From Bacteroides gallinarum DSM 18171 = JCM 13658 (GTDB taxonomy: Bacteria; Bacteroidota; Bacteroidia; Bacteroidales; Bacteroidaceae), in contig NZ_KB894140.1 of NCBI RefSeq assembly GCF_000374365.1, positions 20,160-71,405 on the forward strand: a DNA stretch of 51,246 nt, given 5' to 3'. The notes under the pieces are model-generated. The model was not told the DNA's origin. It searched no databases and saw nothing but the letters and a program-made list of their open reading frames with translations. The translations under genes were made by a program, and so were the position numbers. This document shows, piece after piece, positions 1 to 10,682 of this stretch. Position 1 is the stretch's first letter; every line of letters starts with the position of its first letter.

Positions 1-1405
1 GAGGTTAAGTGTAAATGCTGCTATTTCAGTACGAGCAGGTGTATTCGGTGAGGTTAAGTGCATCCGCTGTCATTTCGGTGTGAGCAGGTCTATTTGGTGA
101 GTTTTAGTGCATATGCTGCTATTTCGGTGCGAGTAGGTGTATTCGGTGAGGTTGAGTGTATCCGCTGCTATTTCGGTGTGAATGGGTGTATTCGGTGAGG
201 TTAAGTGCATCTATTTCTATTTCGGTGTGAGCAGGTGTATTCGGTAAGTTTGAGTGCATCCGCTGCTATTTTGGTGTGAATAGGTGTATTTGGTGAGGTT
301 GAGTGTATCCGCTGCTATTTCGGTGTGAATAAGTGTATTCGATGAGTTTGAGTGCATCCGCTGCTATTTCGGTGTGAGCAGGTGTATTCGGTAAGGTTGA
401 GTGTATCTGTTGCCATTTCGGTGTGAATGGGTGTATTCAGTGAGGTTAAGTGCAGATGCTGCTATTTCGGTGTGAGCAGGTCTATTCGGTAAGTTTGAGT
501 GTACCTGTTGCCATTTCGGTGTGAATGGGTGTATTCGGTGAGGTTAAGTGCATCTATTTCTATTTCGGTGTGAGCAGGTGTATTCGGTAAGGTTGAGTGT
601 ATCTGTTGCCATTTCGGTGTGAATGGGTGTATTCAGTGAGGTTAAGTGCAGATGCTGCTATTTCGGTGTGAGCAGGTCTATTCGGTAAGTTTGAGTGTAC
701 CTGTTGCCATTTCGGTGTGAATGGGTGTATTCGGTGAGGTTAAGTGCATCTATTTCTATTTCGGTGTGAGCAGGTGTATTCGGTAAGGTTGAGTGTATCT
801 GTTGCCATTTCGGTGTGAATGGGTGTATTCAGTGAGGTTAAGTGCAGATGCTGCTATTTCGGTGTGAGCAGGTCTATTCGGTAAGTTTGAGTGTACCTGT
901 TGCCATTTCGGTGTGAGTGGGTGTATTCGGTGAATTTGAGTGTACCTGTTGCCATTTCGGTGCGAGTAGGTGTATTCGGTGAATTTGAGTGTATCTGCTG
1001 CTATTTCGGTGTGAATAGGTCTATTCGGTAAGTTTGAGTGTACCTGTTGCCATTTCGGTGTGAGTGGGTGTATTCGGTGAATTTGAGTGTACCTGTTGCC
1101 ATTTCGGTGTGAGTGGGTGTATTCGGTGAATTTGAGTGTACCTGTTGCTATTTCGGTGCGAGTAGGTGTATTCGGTGAATTTGAGTGTATCCGCTACTAT
1201 TTCGGTGTGAATAGGTGTATTTGGTGAGGTTAAGTGCAGATGCTGCTATTTCGGTGTGAGTGGGTGTATTCGGTGAGTTTGAGTGTATCCGCTGCTATTT
1301 CGGTATGAGTGGGCGTATTCGGTGAGTTTGAGTGTATCTGTTGCCATTTCGATGTGAGCAGGTGTATTCGGTGAGTTTAAGTGCATCTACTACTATTTCG
1401 GTGTA
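1..1405. repeat. 49-bp tandem satellite, 28 units plus a partial
   Basis: Units begin at 1, 50, 99 and so on to 1373 with an exact 49-base period and no indels that I can find; the last copy breaks off near 1405. Each unit has a GAGGTTAAGTG or GAGTTTGAGTG head, a variable middle, a conserved CTATTTCGGTGTGA core and a GTGTATTCGGT tail. Because 49 is not a multiple of three and the units carry stops, the array is non-coding on both strands. There are no unique spacers, so it is not a CRISPR array. It extends beyond the left edge of the window. The function is unknown. Confidence 0.95.
391..916. repeat. 196-bp higher-order repeat (four 49-bp units)
   Basis: Four successive, mutually different 49-bp units form a block that recurs at 391, 587 and 783. 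Copies one and two are identical over 196 bases by eye. Copy three is identical until base 917, where an A changes to G. This is the signature of recent block duplication, by unequal crossing over or slippage, on top of an older monomer array. Confidence 0.9.
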
Positions 1406-1503
1406 CCATGACTACCTAAGTCAACCCGGTATTGCCGGAATGTATCCGGATGTACCGGAACAGGCGAAAACAGACTCATCATTACCAGAATAGAAACATA
1501 TGT

Positions 1504-1669
1504 ACTCAAACTCACCAAATACGCCCACTCACACCGAAATAGAAGCAGACACACACAAACTGACCGAATACATCCGCCCCTACCTATCCTTACCGGAACA
1601 TACATATTATTACCGAAGCGTACTTATTATTACTAAAGCATACTTATCCTTACTGAAACTTACTCAAAC
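1504..1669. repeat. inverted satellite copy and a 20-bp tandem array
   Basis: Bases 1504-1570 read as a reverse complement of the satellite, closest to 1275-1333, so a long imperfect stem could form across 1275-1570. Immediately after it, 1590-1669 holds four exact-period 20-bp units starting TTACCGG, TTACCGA, TTACTAA and TTACTGA. No credible gene is visible in 1406-1799. Confidence 0.75.
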
Positions 1670-1693
1670 GTATTTTCTTCCTTGCTGCTGCCG

Positions 1694-1701
1694 TATCTTT
1701 G
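1694..1701 (+). promoter_or_regulatory. possible -7 box upstream of the HU-like gene
   Basis: TATCTTTG fits the Bacteroides -7 consensus TAnnTTTG and lies 98 bases upstream of the HU-like start. A good -33 TTTG at the right distance is not obvious, so this is tentative. Confidence 0.4.
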
Positions 1702-1799
1702 TTTCAACGAAACGAGGTAAGGAATATCGCCGCGGAGACTTCCCCTTCTATCCGTTAGCAATCAACAAATTATTTAATTAACCTCTAAAAATCGAGCTT

Positions 1800-2291
1800 A
1801 TGACAATTATCGTAGAGCGTATTCAACGCCACCAGAAAGTCGGGGACAAGACTTCCCCGCAACTGTATTACCTGAAACGGAAGGCCAAGAACTCCCGTTT
1901 GTACGACACTAAGCGTATCTCGCAAGAGATTGAAGAACTGGGCGGCATGTCCGCCGAGGATGTGGAGCACGTAGTTACCGCCCTCGTGCGCAACCTCAAA
2001 CGCAAGCTGACGGACGGAGATAGTGTAAAGTTGGACGGGCTCGGTGTATTCTACACCACTTTCCACAGCAAGGGCACTACAAAATCGGAAGATTGCACTG
2101 TTAAGAATATCGACAAGGTGAATATCCGTTTCCTTACCGACAGCGGTCTGCGCTTGGTAAACGACTCCAGCGCCACTACCAAAGGGGCTCCCAACAACAT
2201 AGCTTTCGAACTGTACAACCCCAAGACAGCCGGTTCTTCCGGTGGTAGCAGCGGCGGTGACGACGGCGAAGAAGAAAATCCGTTGGGTTAG
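1800..2291 (+). CDS. HU-related DNA-binding protein
   Basis: A 163-residue protein of the HU-related family common in Bacteroidetes (longer than classical HU, about 90 residues). The HU-like core is about residues 8-125, with the basic stretch YYLKRKAKNSRLYD near the N-terminus and the LDGLGVFYTTF strand typical of the family. The tail after residue 140 is a Gly/Ser-rich, acidic linker (SSGGSSGGDDGEEEN), probably disordered. It is expected to bind DNA in the cytoplasm. It heads a module with the smalltalk gene and an amidase, an order often seen in Bacteroides, and it lies directly downstream of a 1.4-kb satellite. I cannot tell whether the protein binds that satellite. Confidence 0.88.
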   Translation: MTIIVERIQRHQKVGDKTSPQLYYLKRKAKNSRLYDTKRISQEIEELGGMSAEDVEHVVTALVRNLKRKLTDGDSVKLDGLGVFYTTFHSKGTTKSEDCTVKNIDKVNIRFLTDSGLRLVNDSSATTKGAPNNIAFELYNPKTAGSSGGSSGGDDGEEENPLG

Positions 2292-2465
2292 CCCCTTACC
2301 CGCCCCCAAGTGTAAAGTGTAACAGTGACGGGTAATCTGTTTGCCGGTACTTGTGTTTTCTACTATTACTCTTTACTTTATGCTTTACACTTTACTGTCT
2401 TATTCTTTATTATTCAATAATTCATTTTTCAATTAACCCAATTCTATTAACTAAATTCAATTATT

Positions 2466-2564
2466 ATGGCAACAAAATCATCTTGGTGGGATAAACTCCT
2501 TAAAATCGTAATAGCGGTGGCGTCAGCCATTCTCGGTGCAGTGAGTGTTCATGCAATGAATTAG
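2466..2564 (+). CDS. smalltalk family small membrane protein
   Basis: A 32-residue ORF starting MATKSSWWDKLLKIVIAVAS and ending HAMN. It matches the Bacteroidales smalltalk family: a short polar/aromatic head with a WW pair, a Lys, then one hydrophobic segment of about 18 residues ending in a Gly/Ala-rich stretch. It is probably a single-pass inner-membrane peptide of unknown role. It lies between the HU-like gene and the amidase, where members of this family typically occur. The 174-base gap before it contains 10-base inverted repeats (2308-2317 and 2383-2392) but no gene. Confidence 0.85.
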   Translation: MATKSSWWDKLLKIVIAVASAILGAVSVHAMN

Positions 2565-2701
2565 CTCCTCCTCTGCCTTTCTATTTCAGGTGTTGTAGAC
2601 TTAGTGCTTTATACTTTATAATATGTGTGTTTACACCTTATAATCTATAAATCTATAATTCATAATCCATAATTCATAATTCACAATTTATACTCCTCTC
2701 T

Positions 2702-3145
2702 ATGCGTTCAATCACTTTAATCGTTATCCATTGCACCGCCACGCGCGAAAACTGTCCTTTTACCGAGCAGGCGTTGGAGGCTGCCCACCGCAGGCGCGGT
2801 TTCGACGGTACGGGCTATCACTTCTACATACGTCGCGACGGTCATATCCTGACTACCCGTCCGCTCGAAAAGCCCGGTGCACATGCCCGCGGCTACAATG
2901 CCCACTCGATAGGTATCTGTTATGAGGGCGGGCTGAACCGCTACGGACTGCCGTGCGACACACGTACCGAGTGGCAGCGCCATTCGCTCCGCGTACTCGT
3001 AAGAGCTTTGCTGCTGGACTACCCCGACGCCCGGGTGGTGGGGCATCGCGACCTGAGCCCCGACCTGAATGGTAACGGTGAAGTGGAACCCATGGAATGG
3101 ACTAAGCAGTGTCCGTGCTTCGAGGTGAAGAAGGAGAAATGGTAA
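2702..3145 (+). CDS. N-acetylmuramoyl-L-alanine amidase (Amidase_2, T7-lysozyme type)
   Basis: A 147-residue single-domain amidase that would cleave the bond between muramic acid and L-Ala in peptidoglycan. Visible motifs are IVIHCTATR (first zinc His, residue 10), GYHFYIRRDG, HARGYNAHSIGICYEGG, VVGHRDLSPD (second zinc His) and KQCPCF (Cys zinc ligand). The length is right for the T7 lysozyme/PGRP fold. There is no signal peptide, so it would need lysis, a holin-like partner or a cryptic route to reach the wall. It follows the HU-like and smalltalk genes on the same strand. Confidence 0.92.
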   Translation: MRSITLIVIHCTATRENCPFTEQALEAAHRRRGFDGTGYHFYIRRDGHILTTRPLEKPGAHARGYNAHSIGICYEGGLNRYGLPCDTRTEWQRHSLRVLVRALLLDYPDARVVGHRDLSPDLNGNGEVEPMEWTKQCPCFEVKKEKW

Positions 3146-3158
3146 ACGTGCACAAACG

Positions 3159-3229
3159 AGGCGCGGACTACACCGGCTTCACGTCCTCCTCCCAAGGGGA
3201 GTTTCGTGAAACCCGCGTAATCCGCGCCT
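3159..3229 (+). terminator. large hairpin after the amidase gene
   Basis: The arms beginning AGGCGCGGA and ending TCCGCGCCT pair over about 24 bases with a few mismatches and wobbles, and the right arm runs into a short TTTC. It lies between the amidase (plus) and the lipoprotein gene (minus), so it probably terminates the convergent transcripts. The U-tract is weak. Confidence 0.6.
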
Positions 3230-3267
3230 TTCAATATATCTGCCCGGCAGCTTATATGGGCAGTATG

Positions 3268-5124
3268 CTATGCATCCGCTTTCTTCAGGGAGTCTTCAAC
3301 GTACTCGAACTGCCCTTTGCCAATCACTTTATACTGTATGGTATAAGTGGTTGTGGAAGAACCGTCGTACACGCCGAAGTTAATCGTATAGATTACGTCT
3401 ACGCCATTGTCGGCTGGTGCGGCATCGGCATAGAGGGCTTCCAGTGCGTGCGGGAAGGCTTCGGGCAGACGCTCCCACATCAGTTCGCTGAGTTCGTCGG
3501 AGGACATGCCGTCGTACGTGCCTTGTCCTTGCCATGCGCTCACACGGAAGTCGAAGTTGTTCTGATAGGCCGAACCGCCGTAATAGTAATCGTTATTGCC
3601 GTAGGAGGTTACGTACTCGGCATGGTTTTCTTTCACCCAGTCGGTAATGGCTTGATAGAACTCGGATACCTCGTCGTTGTTTTTCCCTGCGGGCAGGTCG
3701 ATGAGGATGCTCGGAGAGTATTGCCATTCCGTACCGTTATAGGCGTAAGGTCTTGTTTCGATAGCTATGTTGTCGCTGTACTTCCATACGTTAATGGTGT
3801 CGTTGTAGATGTACTGGTCGGCATTGGCCTGGTAATTGCCGCTGCCTGCATAGTAGCGGTAGATTACAGTACAGGTATCGCCGCCCATGGGGTAAGCTAC
3901 ATTATCGGCAAGGTAACGCGGAATGTAGTTTTCTGCCTTGACGGTGGAGCTGAAGGAGTAGTCCTCGCCCGGACGGTCGTCGCCGGTTCCCATTTCTTCA
4001 TAGGCGTCCCACGGAATGAATTGCGCCTCGCCGGAGTCTTCAAAGAGTTCCCACCTGTTATTTCTACGTTCGTACAAGGCGAAACGCATTGTGGTATTGA
4101 CTACGGTAGGAATGTCCTTGCCTACGATAATGTTGTCTATCTGATAGCTGGTAGTTTTTTTCTCATCCGAATTGCCTGTGTAGTGGAAAGCGATGTAGAT
4201 TGTCTGCCCGGCATAGGTATCCAAGTTCATAGTACCTGCTCTTGCCAAATCTCCCCAGTCGTCCGTAGGGGTTTGAGGCAGGGTGAACTCAGTTGTTACA
4301 TCAGTCCAAGTTGCCTTAGTTACATCTGCACCGTCGAAATCGGTAGAGATAAGTACTTTCAATCCGTCGTGTTTCCAGTAACCGACATTAACATCCCATG
4401 CAAACTTCTTGTCAGCCCCTTCTATCTTGATGCCGGGGGTTACCAGCCAAGCTTCCGCAGGACCGTCGGCTTTGTTGGCGGTAAATTGCAGATACTTGTT
4501 CTTGCTGTATTCGCCCACTGTCCATTTATTACCTTCGGCCCAGAGATACCAGCCGGACATCGTTTCGAGGTCGCCTTTAGTCAAATCTTCGAAATCGTAT
4601 TGGGCAACGGGAGTTTCTATCAACTCCGGCTGGGCATCTTTATTATATTGATATTCTACGAAAGAGAATGCCCCGTTCTTAGCGTCAGTATACTTTTTAT
4701 TCAGTATCTTATACATGTCATCTTCCGTACCTTCGTTCAGATAAGGCCCGTAATATCCCTCACCATGAATAATAGTATAATCATCTTCTGTGAGTTGCAG
4801 GTACGGGATATCATTGTACTTGGGATATACCGTTTTGAAACGGTATGTAATCTTCGCCGAGGAGTTCAAATCCACCGAGAAATAGGTATCGGCAAGCCAG
4901 CCGGGGATGTAGTCGTCGGGCATGGCATCGGCAGAGAAGTACTTGTTCTGCTTCACATCGCCGCCCATTACATCGTAGTCGGCATCGGTAAGCGTGTAGA
5001 CAATCTTTGCAACATCGGTAGGACGGCCTCCTTCCTCGTAGCCGGGAAAATTGTCTTCGTTGTAATCGCAGCCTGTCATCAGGAAAGCGACTGCACACAA
5101 ACTGTATATAAACTTTTTCTTCAT
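3268..5124 (-). CDS. surface lipoprotein with choice-of-anchor J-type domain, TonB-receptor partner
   Basis: A 618-residue lipoprotein. It has an N-terminal signal with the lipobox LMTGC (Cys19), followed by acidic residues as in Bacteroides surface-exported lipoproteins. Residues about 170-335 (from PVAQYDFEDL to YQIDNIIVG) look like the beta-sandwich choice-of-anchor J / DUF5017-type domain. The flanking parts contain two similar blocks each with a PDDYIPGWLAD or ENYIPRYLAD motif, suggesting an internal repeat. It starts 19 bases after the stop of the TonB receptor on the same strand, so the two are probably one operon. It presumably assists binding of the receptor's ligand at the cell surface; the ligand is unknown. 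It is not SusD-like. Confidence 0.8.
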   Translation of the reverse strand: MKKKFIYSLCAVAFLMTGCDYNEDNFPGYEEGGRPTDVAKIVYTLTDADYDVMGGDVKQNKYFSADAMPDDYIPGWLADTYFSVDLNSSAKITYRFKTVYPKYNDIPYLQLTEDDYTIIHGEGYYGPYLNEGTEDDMYKILNKKYTDAKNGAFSFVEYQYNKDAQPELIETPVAQYDFEDLTKGDLETMSGWYLWAEGNKWTVGEYSKNKYLQFTANKADGPAEAWLVTPGIKIEGADKKFAWDVNVGYWKHDGLKVLISTDFDGADVTKATWTDVTTEFTLPQTPTDDWGDLARAGTMNLDTYAGQTIYIAFHYTGNSDEKKTTSYQIDNIIVGKDIPTVVNTTMRFALYERRNNRWELFEDSGEAQFIPWDAYEEMGTGDDRPGEDYSFSSTVKAENYIPRYLADNVAYPMGGDTCTVIYRYYAGSGNYQANADQYIYNDTINVWKYSDNIAIETRPYAYNGTEWQYSPSILIDLPAGKNNDEVSEFYQAITDWVKENHAEYVTSYGNNDYYYGGSAYQNNFDFRVSAWQGQGTYDGMSSDELSELMWERLPEAFPHALEALYADAAPADNGVDVIYTINFGVYDGSSTTTYTIQYKVIGKGQFEYVEDSLKKADA

Positions 5125-5143
5125 AATCGTAGTTCTTAAAGGT

Positions 5144-7861
5144 TTAGAAATTGAACTTCAACCGCACGGAGTAGGTACGCCCGAAGCCGTAGAGCACACG
5201 GGTAGCCGTTTCCCAGTCGTGGCTGCTGCCGTCGCGGGCATCGGCTATGTATTCCTGGTCGAAAAGGTTGTTGATGTTGCCGCTCAGCGTAGCGCGTACC
5301 TTGCCGAAGTCGAAGGTGTATCCCGCACTCAGGTCGAACGTGCTGTACGAGGGGATTTCCCACGGGCTTACCACCACGATTTCATCGCCGAAACCGGCAT
5401 TTCCCGCCTCGATGTCGTAGTCGGCAAAGTTGCGTGCGAAGAAATTCCAGTCTGCCGAGATGCGCAGTCCTTGCATAGGACGGATATTTACGCCCAGGGC
5501 TGCCGTGGTCTGTGCCGAACCGCCTACGTAGACATTATCCATTTTAATGTTTGCCTTGTAGTTGGAAGCTTGCGAGATATCGGACAGTGTGCCGCCCTTG
5601 AAGTCTGTCATCAACTGGCCGGCAGCGTTGTAGTAGTATCCGCTGGCATTGCCGTTCCAGCGCCAGTCGCCCCAGGAGAACATTCCGTTGATATCCAGCC
5701 AGCGTAACGGACGGATTGCGAAGTCCAGCTCAACGCCCATGTGGTTGGCGTTGGCGCCGGTCATGTTCAAGGTATAGCGGTCTTTGATGTTTTGTCCGTC
5801 TACGTTGTAGTCGAAGTCGCCGGAATCGTACAGTGCTTTGTCCATCCAACGGGTGTAGTATGCGTTGAGGTTGGCGGTGAAGATGCTGCTGCGGTAGCCG
5901 TAGCCTACTTCGAAGGACATGACTTTTTCGTTCTTGGCGTCTTCGTTACGGGCATGTGAATTCTGCGAATTGACGAAAGAGGTATCGAACATCGGAGCGC
6001 GGGTTATGAAGCCGGCATTGAAGAATACGTTGTTCTTTTCGTTGAGGTTGTAGTTGACGCCGCCTTTTATGTTTCCGCCCAGGTAGTTCTTGGTGTCGGA
6101 TTTCGCCTTGTCTTTGCTGTAATACATGCGGTCGTAGCGCCAGTATCCTGTATTGGAGAGTCCGCCGGAGACGAATGCGCTGACCTTGTCGCGGTTGTAT
6201 TCAAGTTGTGCGAATGCGCCCTCGGACATTACAAAGCCGTCGTAGTCGCGGTAATATACATCGCCCACGCCGAGTTTCTGGTTCTTGAAATTGGGGTCGG
6301 CGGCGGCTGGATTGTTCTCGGCAAGAATTTTGCCGCGGTTCTCGGCATCTACGAAGTAATCGCCGCCGAAGAGGTCGACGATGATGTTCTGATGCAGGCC
6401 TTTGTAGTAACGCAGGTCGATGCCTCCGTAGAAGTCGAAGTTTTCACCGAATTTGGTGGTATAGGTGGAGAGCAGTCCGTACCACATGTGGTTGTTCATG
6501 GATTTGCCCATAATCATCTTGGAACCGGTTTCGCTGGCTGCGTTCAGGGCTTCTACCTGGTCGTAGGAGAATGTGCCGTCTGCCTCGCGGAAGTCGTTGT
6601 TTACCAATCCGTTGCTTGCGCCGTACCAGCGGCTGCGGTTGGCGGAGTCGCCCGAACCGCTATATCCGTTACCGCGGCCGATAGATACGTAGAGTGCCGT
6701 ACTCAGGCTGGACTTGCGGTCTATCTGCCACAGGTGGTTGAGCGAAATCTGAGGCTTGTGGTATGAGTTGCGGGAGGAGTTGTAGACTTGCCCGTTGCGG
6801 TAACCGAAGGTGGGGTTGTACTTGTAGGGGCTGTCTTCGCCCATGTATTTCTTGACCCGTTGCCATTCTTTAATGGTTAGTCCGTTCTGGTTGTTGCGCT
6901 GGTTGTGCCACTGCGGGGCGCCGAATGCGGTGAGTGACAGTTGGTGGTTGTCGTTGAAGCGCTTGGCAACGCTGGCAAACCAGTTGTAGCCTTCGAACTC
7001 TGTGCCCTGGATGTAGCCGTCGCCCCAGGTCTTGCCGCCCAACAGGGTGAATGCCCAGCCGTCTTTGGACAGTCCGGAGGAGACGCTGAACAGGATTTTG
7101 TTGTAGCCGTCGTTACCCATGCCGTAGGATACGAAGCCGCCTTTCTTGGCTTCCGTGCTTTTGGTTACGATATTGATAGAGCCGCCTACTGCCGGAACCG
7201 ATACTTTGGCGGCTCCCAGACCGCGCTGTACCTGCATGCTGCGGGTTACGTCGGACAGTCCTGCCCAGTTAGACCAGTATACTTTCTGGTTTTCCATGCC
7301 GTTCATCGGCACGCCGTTTATCATCATGGCTACGTTCTCGCTCTTGAAACCGCGGATACGGGTTTGTGCGTCGCCATAGCCGCCACCGTCTTTGGTGGTG
7401 TAGATACCGGGGGTGGATTTCAGGATTTCGGGGAATTCCTGCGAACCGAGCTTTTCTTCGATGAACACCGGGTCTACGGTGGATACGGCTACCGGTGTCT
7501 TGCGTGCCACGGCAACGGATGAGGTAATCGTAACGTCGGACAGCATCACCGCATCGGGCTGCATCCGGATTGTTCCAAGCTCCACAGAAGCGCTCTTCTG
7601 TGTAATTTTCTTCTTCTGGTCTTTGTAACCGATGTACTTAAATAATAATGTAGCACCGGAAGCAACGCTTTGCTTGAAATAACCGTCGATGTCGGTTACC
7701 GACCCTTGGGTGGTTCCTTCTACCATAACGGCAGCACCAACCAATGGTTCGCCGGTTTCTGCATCGACAAGCTGACCATGCACTGTGGTCTGTGACCATG
7801 CTGCGGAGGTGAATACCGACAGCAGGAGCACCGACAGAAATTGAATCAGATGTTTTCTCAT
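5144..7861 (-). CDS. TonB-dependent outer-membrane receptor
   Basis: A 905-residue receptor. It has a signal peptide (cut after AAWSQ), an N-terminal carboxypeptidase-regulatory-like domain (about residues 28-105, GQLVDAETGEPLVGAAV), a plug domain (about 120-235, including TRIRGFKSENVAMMINGVPMN) and a 22-strand barrel ending in the aromatic residue of RLKFNF. It would import a ligand across the outer membrane using TonB energy. There is no SusD neighbour, so this is not a classical polysaccharide utilisation pair; its partner is the downstream lipoprotein. No iron-related or vitamin-related gene beside it identifies the substrate. Confidence 0.93.
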   Translation of the reverse strand: MRKHLIQFLSVLLLSVFTSAAWSQTTVHGQLVDAETGEPLVGAAVMVEGTTQGSVTDIDGYFKQSVASGATLLFKYIGYKDQKKKITQKSASVELGTIRMQPDAVMLSDVTITSSVAVARKTPVAVSTVDPVFIEEKLGSQEFPEILKSTPGIYTTKDGGGYGDAQTRIRGFKSENVAMMINGVPMNGMENQKVYWSNWAGLSDVTRSMQVQRGLGAAKVSVPAVGGSINIVTKSTEAKKGGFVSYGMGNDGYNKILFSVSSGLSKDGWAFTLLGGKTWGDGYIQGTEFEGYNWFASVAKRFNDNHQLSLTAFGAPQWHNQRNNQNGLTIKEWQRVKKYMGEDSPYKYNPTFGYRNGQVYNSSRNSYHKPQISLNHLWQIDRKSSLSTALYVSIGRGNGYSGSGDSANRSRWYGASNGLVNNDFREADGTFSYDQVEALNAASETGSKMIMGKSMNNHMWYGLLSTYTTKFGENFDFYGGIDLRYYKGLHQNIIVDLFGGDYFVDAENRGKILAENNPAAADPNFKNQKLGVGDVYYRDYDGFVMSEGAFAQLEYNRDKVSAFVSGGLSNTGYWRYDRMYYSKDKAKSDTKNYLGGNIKGGVNYNLNEKNNVFFNAGFITRAPMFDTSFVNSQNSHARNEDAKNEKVMSFEVGYGYRSSIFTANLNAYYTRWMDKALYDSGDFDYNVDGQNIKDRYTLNMTGANANHMGVELDFAIRPLRWLDINGMFSWGDWRWNGNASGYYYNAAGQLMTDFKGGTLSDISQASNYKANIKMDNVYVGGSAQTTAALGVNIRPMQGLRISADWNFFARNFADYDIEAGNAGFGDEIVVVSPWEIPSYSTFDLSAGYTFDFGKVRATLSGNINNLFDQEYIADARDGSSHDWETATRVLYGFGRTYSVRLKFNF

Positions 7862-7920
7862 AATTCTGCTTTTAGTTAATAGACAGTGTTAATAAATCAT
7901 TAAAAGATGTTTCTAAGTTG

Positions 7921-7950
7921 CAAATATAATATTATTACATCAATTATCAA
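7921..7950 (-). promoter_or_regulatory. promoter of the TonB-receptor operon
   Basis: On the minus strand the -7 box is TATATTTG (7921-7928) and a -33 TTG lies at 7948-7950 with a 19-base spacer. The predicted start near 7914 gives a leader of about 50 bases before the ATG at 7861. Confidence 0.7.
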
Positions 7951-8004
7951 TTACTTTCGTGTTACATTTTTTAAGGCTGCTAAACAACCCTGAAAATCTC
8001 TTAA

Positions 8005-8043
8005 TAAAAAAAGCTCCGCATTTTGCCTGCGGAGCTTTCTTTT
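8005..8043 (-). terminator. Rho-independent terminator of ettA
   Basis: An 11-base perfect stem (AAGCTCCGCA against TGCGGAGCTT) has a seven-base loop. On the minus strand it is followed by a run of at least seven U, placed about 45 bases after the ettA stop. T-rich flanks on both sides would let it work in both directions. Confidence 0.88.
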
Positions 8044-8085
8044 TGTCACGGATGAGATGTATATGCTTTCAAATAAAACAGGAAA

Positions 8086-9783
<1,698 letters not shown>

Positions 9784-9859
9784 ATGAGTTAGGATTTTAT
9801 GTTATACATTTGTTATATTAGTATTTAGTGTTATTGGGTTATTAGTGTTACTGGATTAT

Positions 9860-10140
9860 TTAGTATAATGTATTATGTGTGTATTATAAAAGGATATGTA
9901 AGTAATTGTATTATGTGTGTATTATATTACGTAAGTAATTGTATCATGTGCGTATTATATTATGTAAGTAATATGTATCATGTGTGTATTATATTACGTA
10001 AGTAATTGTATTATGTGTGTATTATACCATGCAAATAATATGTATCATGTGTGTACACTATATTATGTAAGTAATATGTATCATGTGTATATTATAATAA
10101 TATGTAAGCAATAAGTAACATGTAACATGTATCATGTATA
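9860..10140. repeat. degenerate 33-34-bp AT-rich tandem repeat
   Basis: About eight imperfect units of 33-36 bases. Each carries GTAAGTAAT near one end (9898, 9931, 9964, 9998, 10067), a TTATGTGTGTATTATA stretch, and often the palindrome TTACGTAA. It fills the gap upstream of ettA. The remaining sequence to 10390 shows no gene. A minus-strand TATCTTTG (10366-10373) could be the ettA promoter but lacks a clear -33 box. Confidence 0.75.
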
Positions 10141-10392
10141 TATAATATATACAAGATAGGGGATACAAGCCGGTATTAGGTTATTGTTTATTGTCCATTA
10201 TCTATATCTATTGTTATTTCTTCTTCTCAAAACCAATTCCTCTCAGCACCAATCTCCTCCCAACCGGTTATGATATCATCCCAATAATAGAAACTCTACG
10301 CCATAACAGAAATCCGGATTATGCCTACCCTCGCCCAAAAGCGGTTCTATCACCCAATTCCGGGACAAAGATAAGAAAAAAAGCGAAATTCC

Positions 10393-10423
10393 TTTGTAAC
10401 TTCCAAAAAAGTCTATATCTTTG
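10393..10423 (+). promoter_or_regulatory. promoter of tRNA-Lys
   Basis: TTTG (10393-10396), a 19-base spacer and TATCTTTG (10416-10423) match the Bacteroides sigma consensus at both boxes. Transcription would start near 10430, about 20 bases before the tRNA. Confidence 0.88.
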
Positions 10424-10448
10424 CACCCGCTTAACAGCGCTAAGGATT

Positions 10449-10521
10449 GATTCGCTAGCTCAGCAGGTAGAGCACAACACTTTTAATGTTGGGGTCTTGG
10501 GTTCGAGCCCCAAGCGGATCA
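10449..10521 (+). tRNA. tRNA-Lys (anticodon UUU)
   Basis: The full cloverleaf is visible. The acceptor stem pairs GATTCGC with GCGGATC (one G-U), the D stem is GCTC/GAGC, and the anticodon stem is CAACA/TGTTG around the loop CTTTTAA with anticodon TTT. The T stem is TTGGG/CCCAA with loop TTCGAGC, and the discriminator is A. CCA is not encoded. It sits at the left edge of an AT-rich accessory region. Confidence 0.97.
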
Positions 10522-10541
10522 CTCTTAAAAGATTAAAAATC

Positions 10542-10578
10542 AAGCGGTTATCTAAATCAGATAATCGCTTTTTCTTTA
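10542..10578 (+). terminator. terminator of tRNA-Lys
   Basis: AAGCGGTTATCT pairs with AGATAATCGCTT (one G-U) around a five-base loop and is followed by TTTTTC. It lies 20 bases after the tRNA. Confidence 0.88.
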
Positions 10579-10596
10579 TATACACTGCGGTTTGAA

Positions 10597-10654
10597 GGCT
10601 CTGATGTAAACCGGTAAACCGTGGCTCTGATGTAAACCAAGATGTAAACCGGTA
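10597..10654. repeat. short direct repeats downstream of tRNA-Lys
   Basis: GGCTCTGATGTAAACC occurs at 10597-10612 and 10623-10638 (26-base spacing), and GATGTAAACC a third time at 10641-10650. The first and third are both followed by GGTA. Closely spaced repeats beside a tRNA can be recombinase arm sites or insertion scars. I cannot assign them to an element. Confidence 0.55.
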
Positions 10655-10682
10655 TGTACCGTCCAAATCAAAAGCGACTAAT

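Noticed and set aside
1..1405. CRISPR array
   Set aside because: The units are contiguous 49-base repeats with no unique spacers and no cas genes nearby.
3109..5139. A 676-residue plus-strand ORF antisense to the lipoprotein gene
   Set aside because: It is the shadow of the minus-strand gene, which has a signal peptide, lipobox and operon partner; the plus-strand product has no domain.
3268..7861. SusC/SusD polysaccharide utilisation locus
   Set aside because: The lipoprotein is not SusD-like, and no glycoside hydrolase, sulfatase or sensor gene is present.
10191..10595. A 134-residue ORF across the tRNA-Lys gene
   Set aside because: It overlaps the tRNA and its promoter and terminator and has no protein-like composition.
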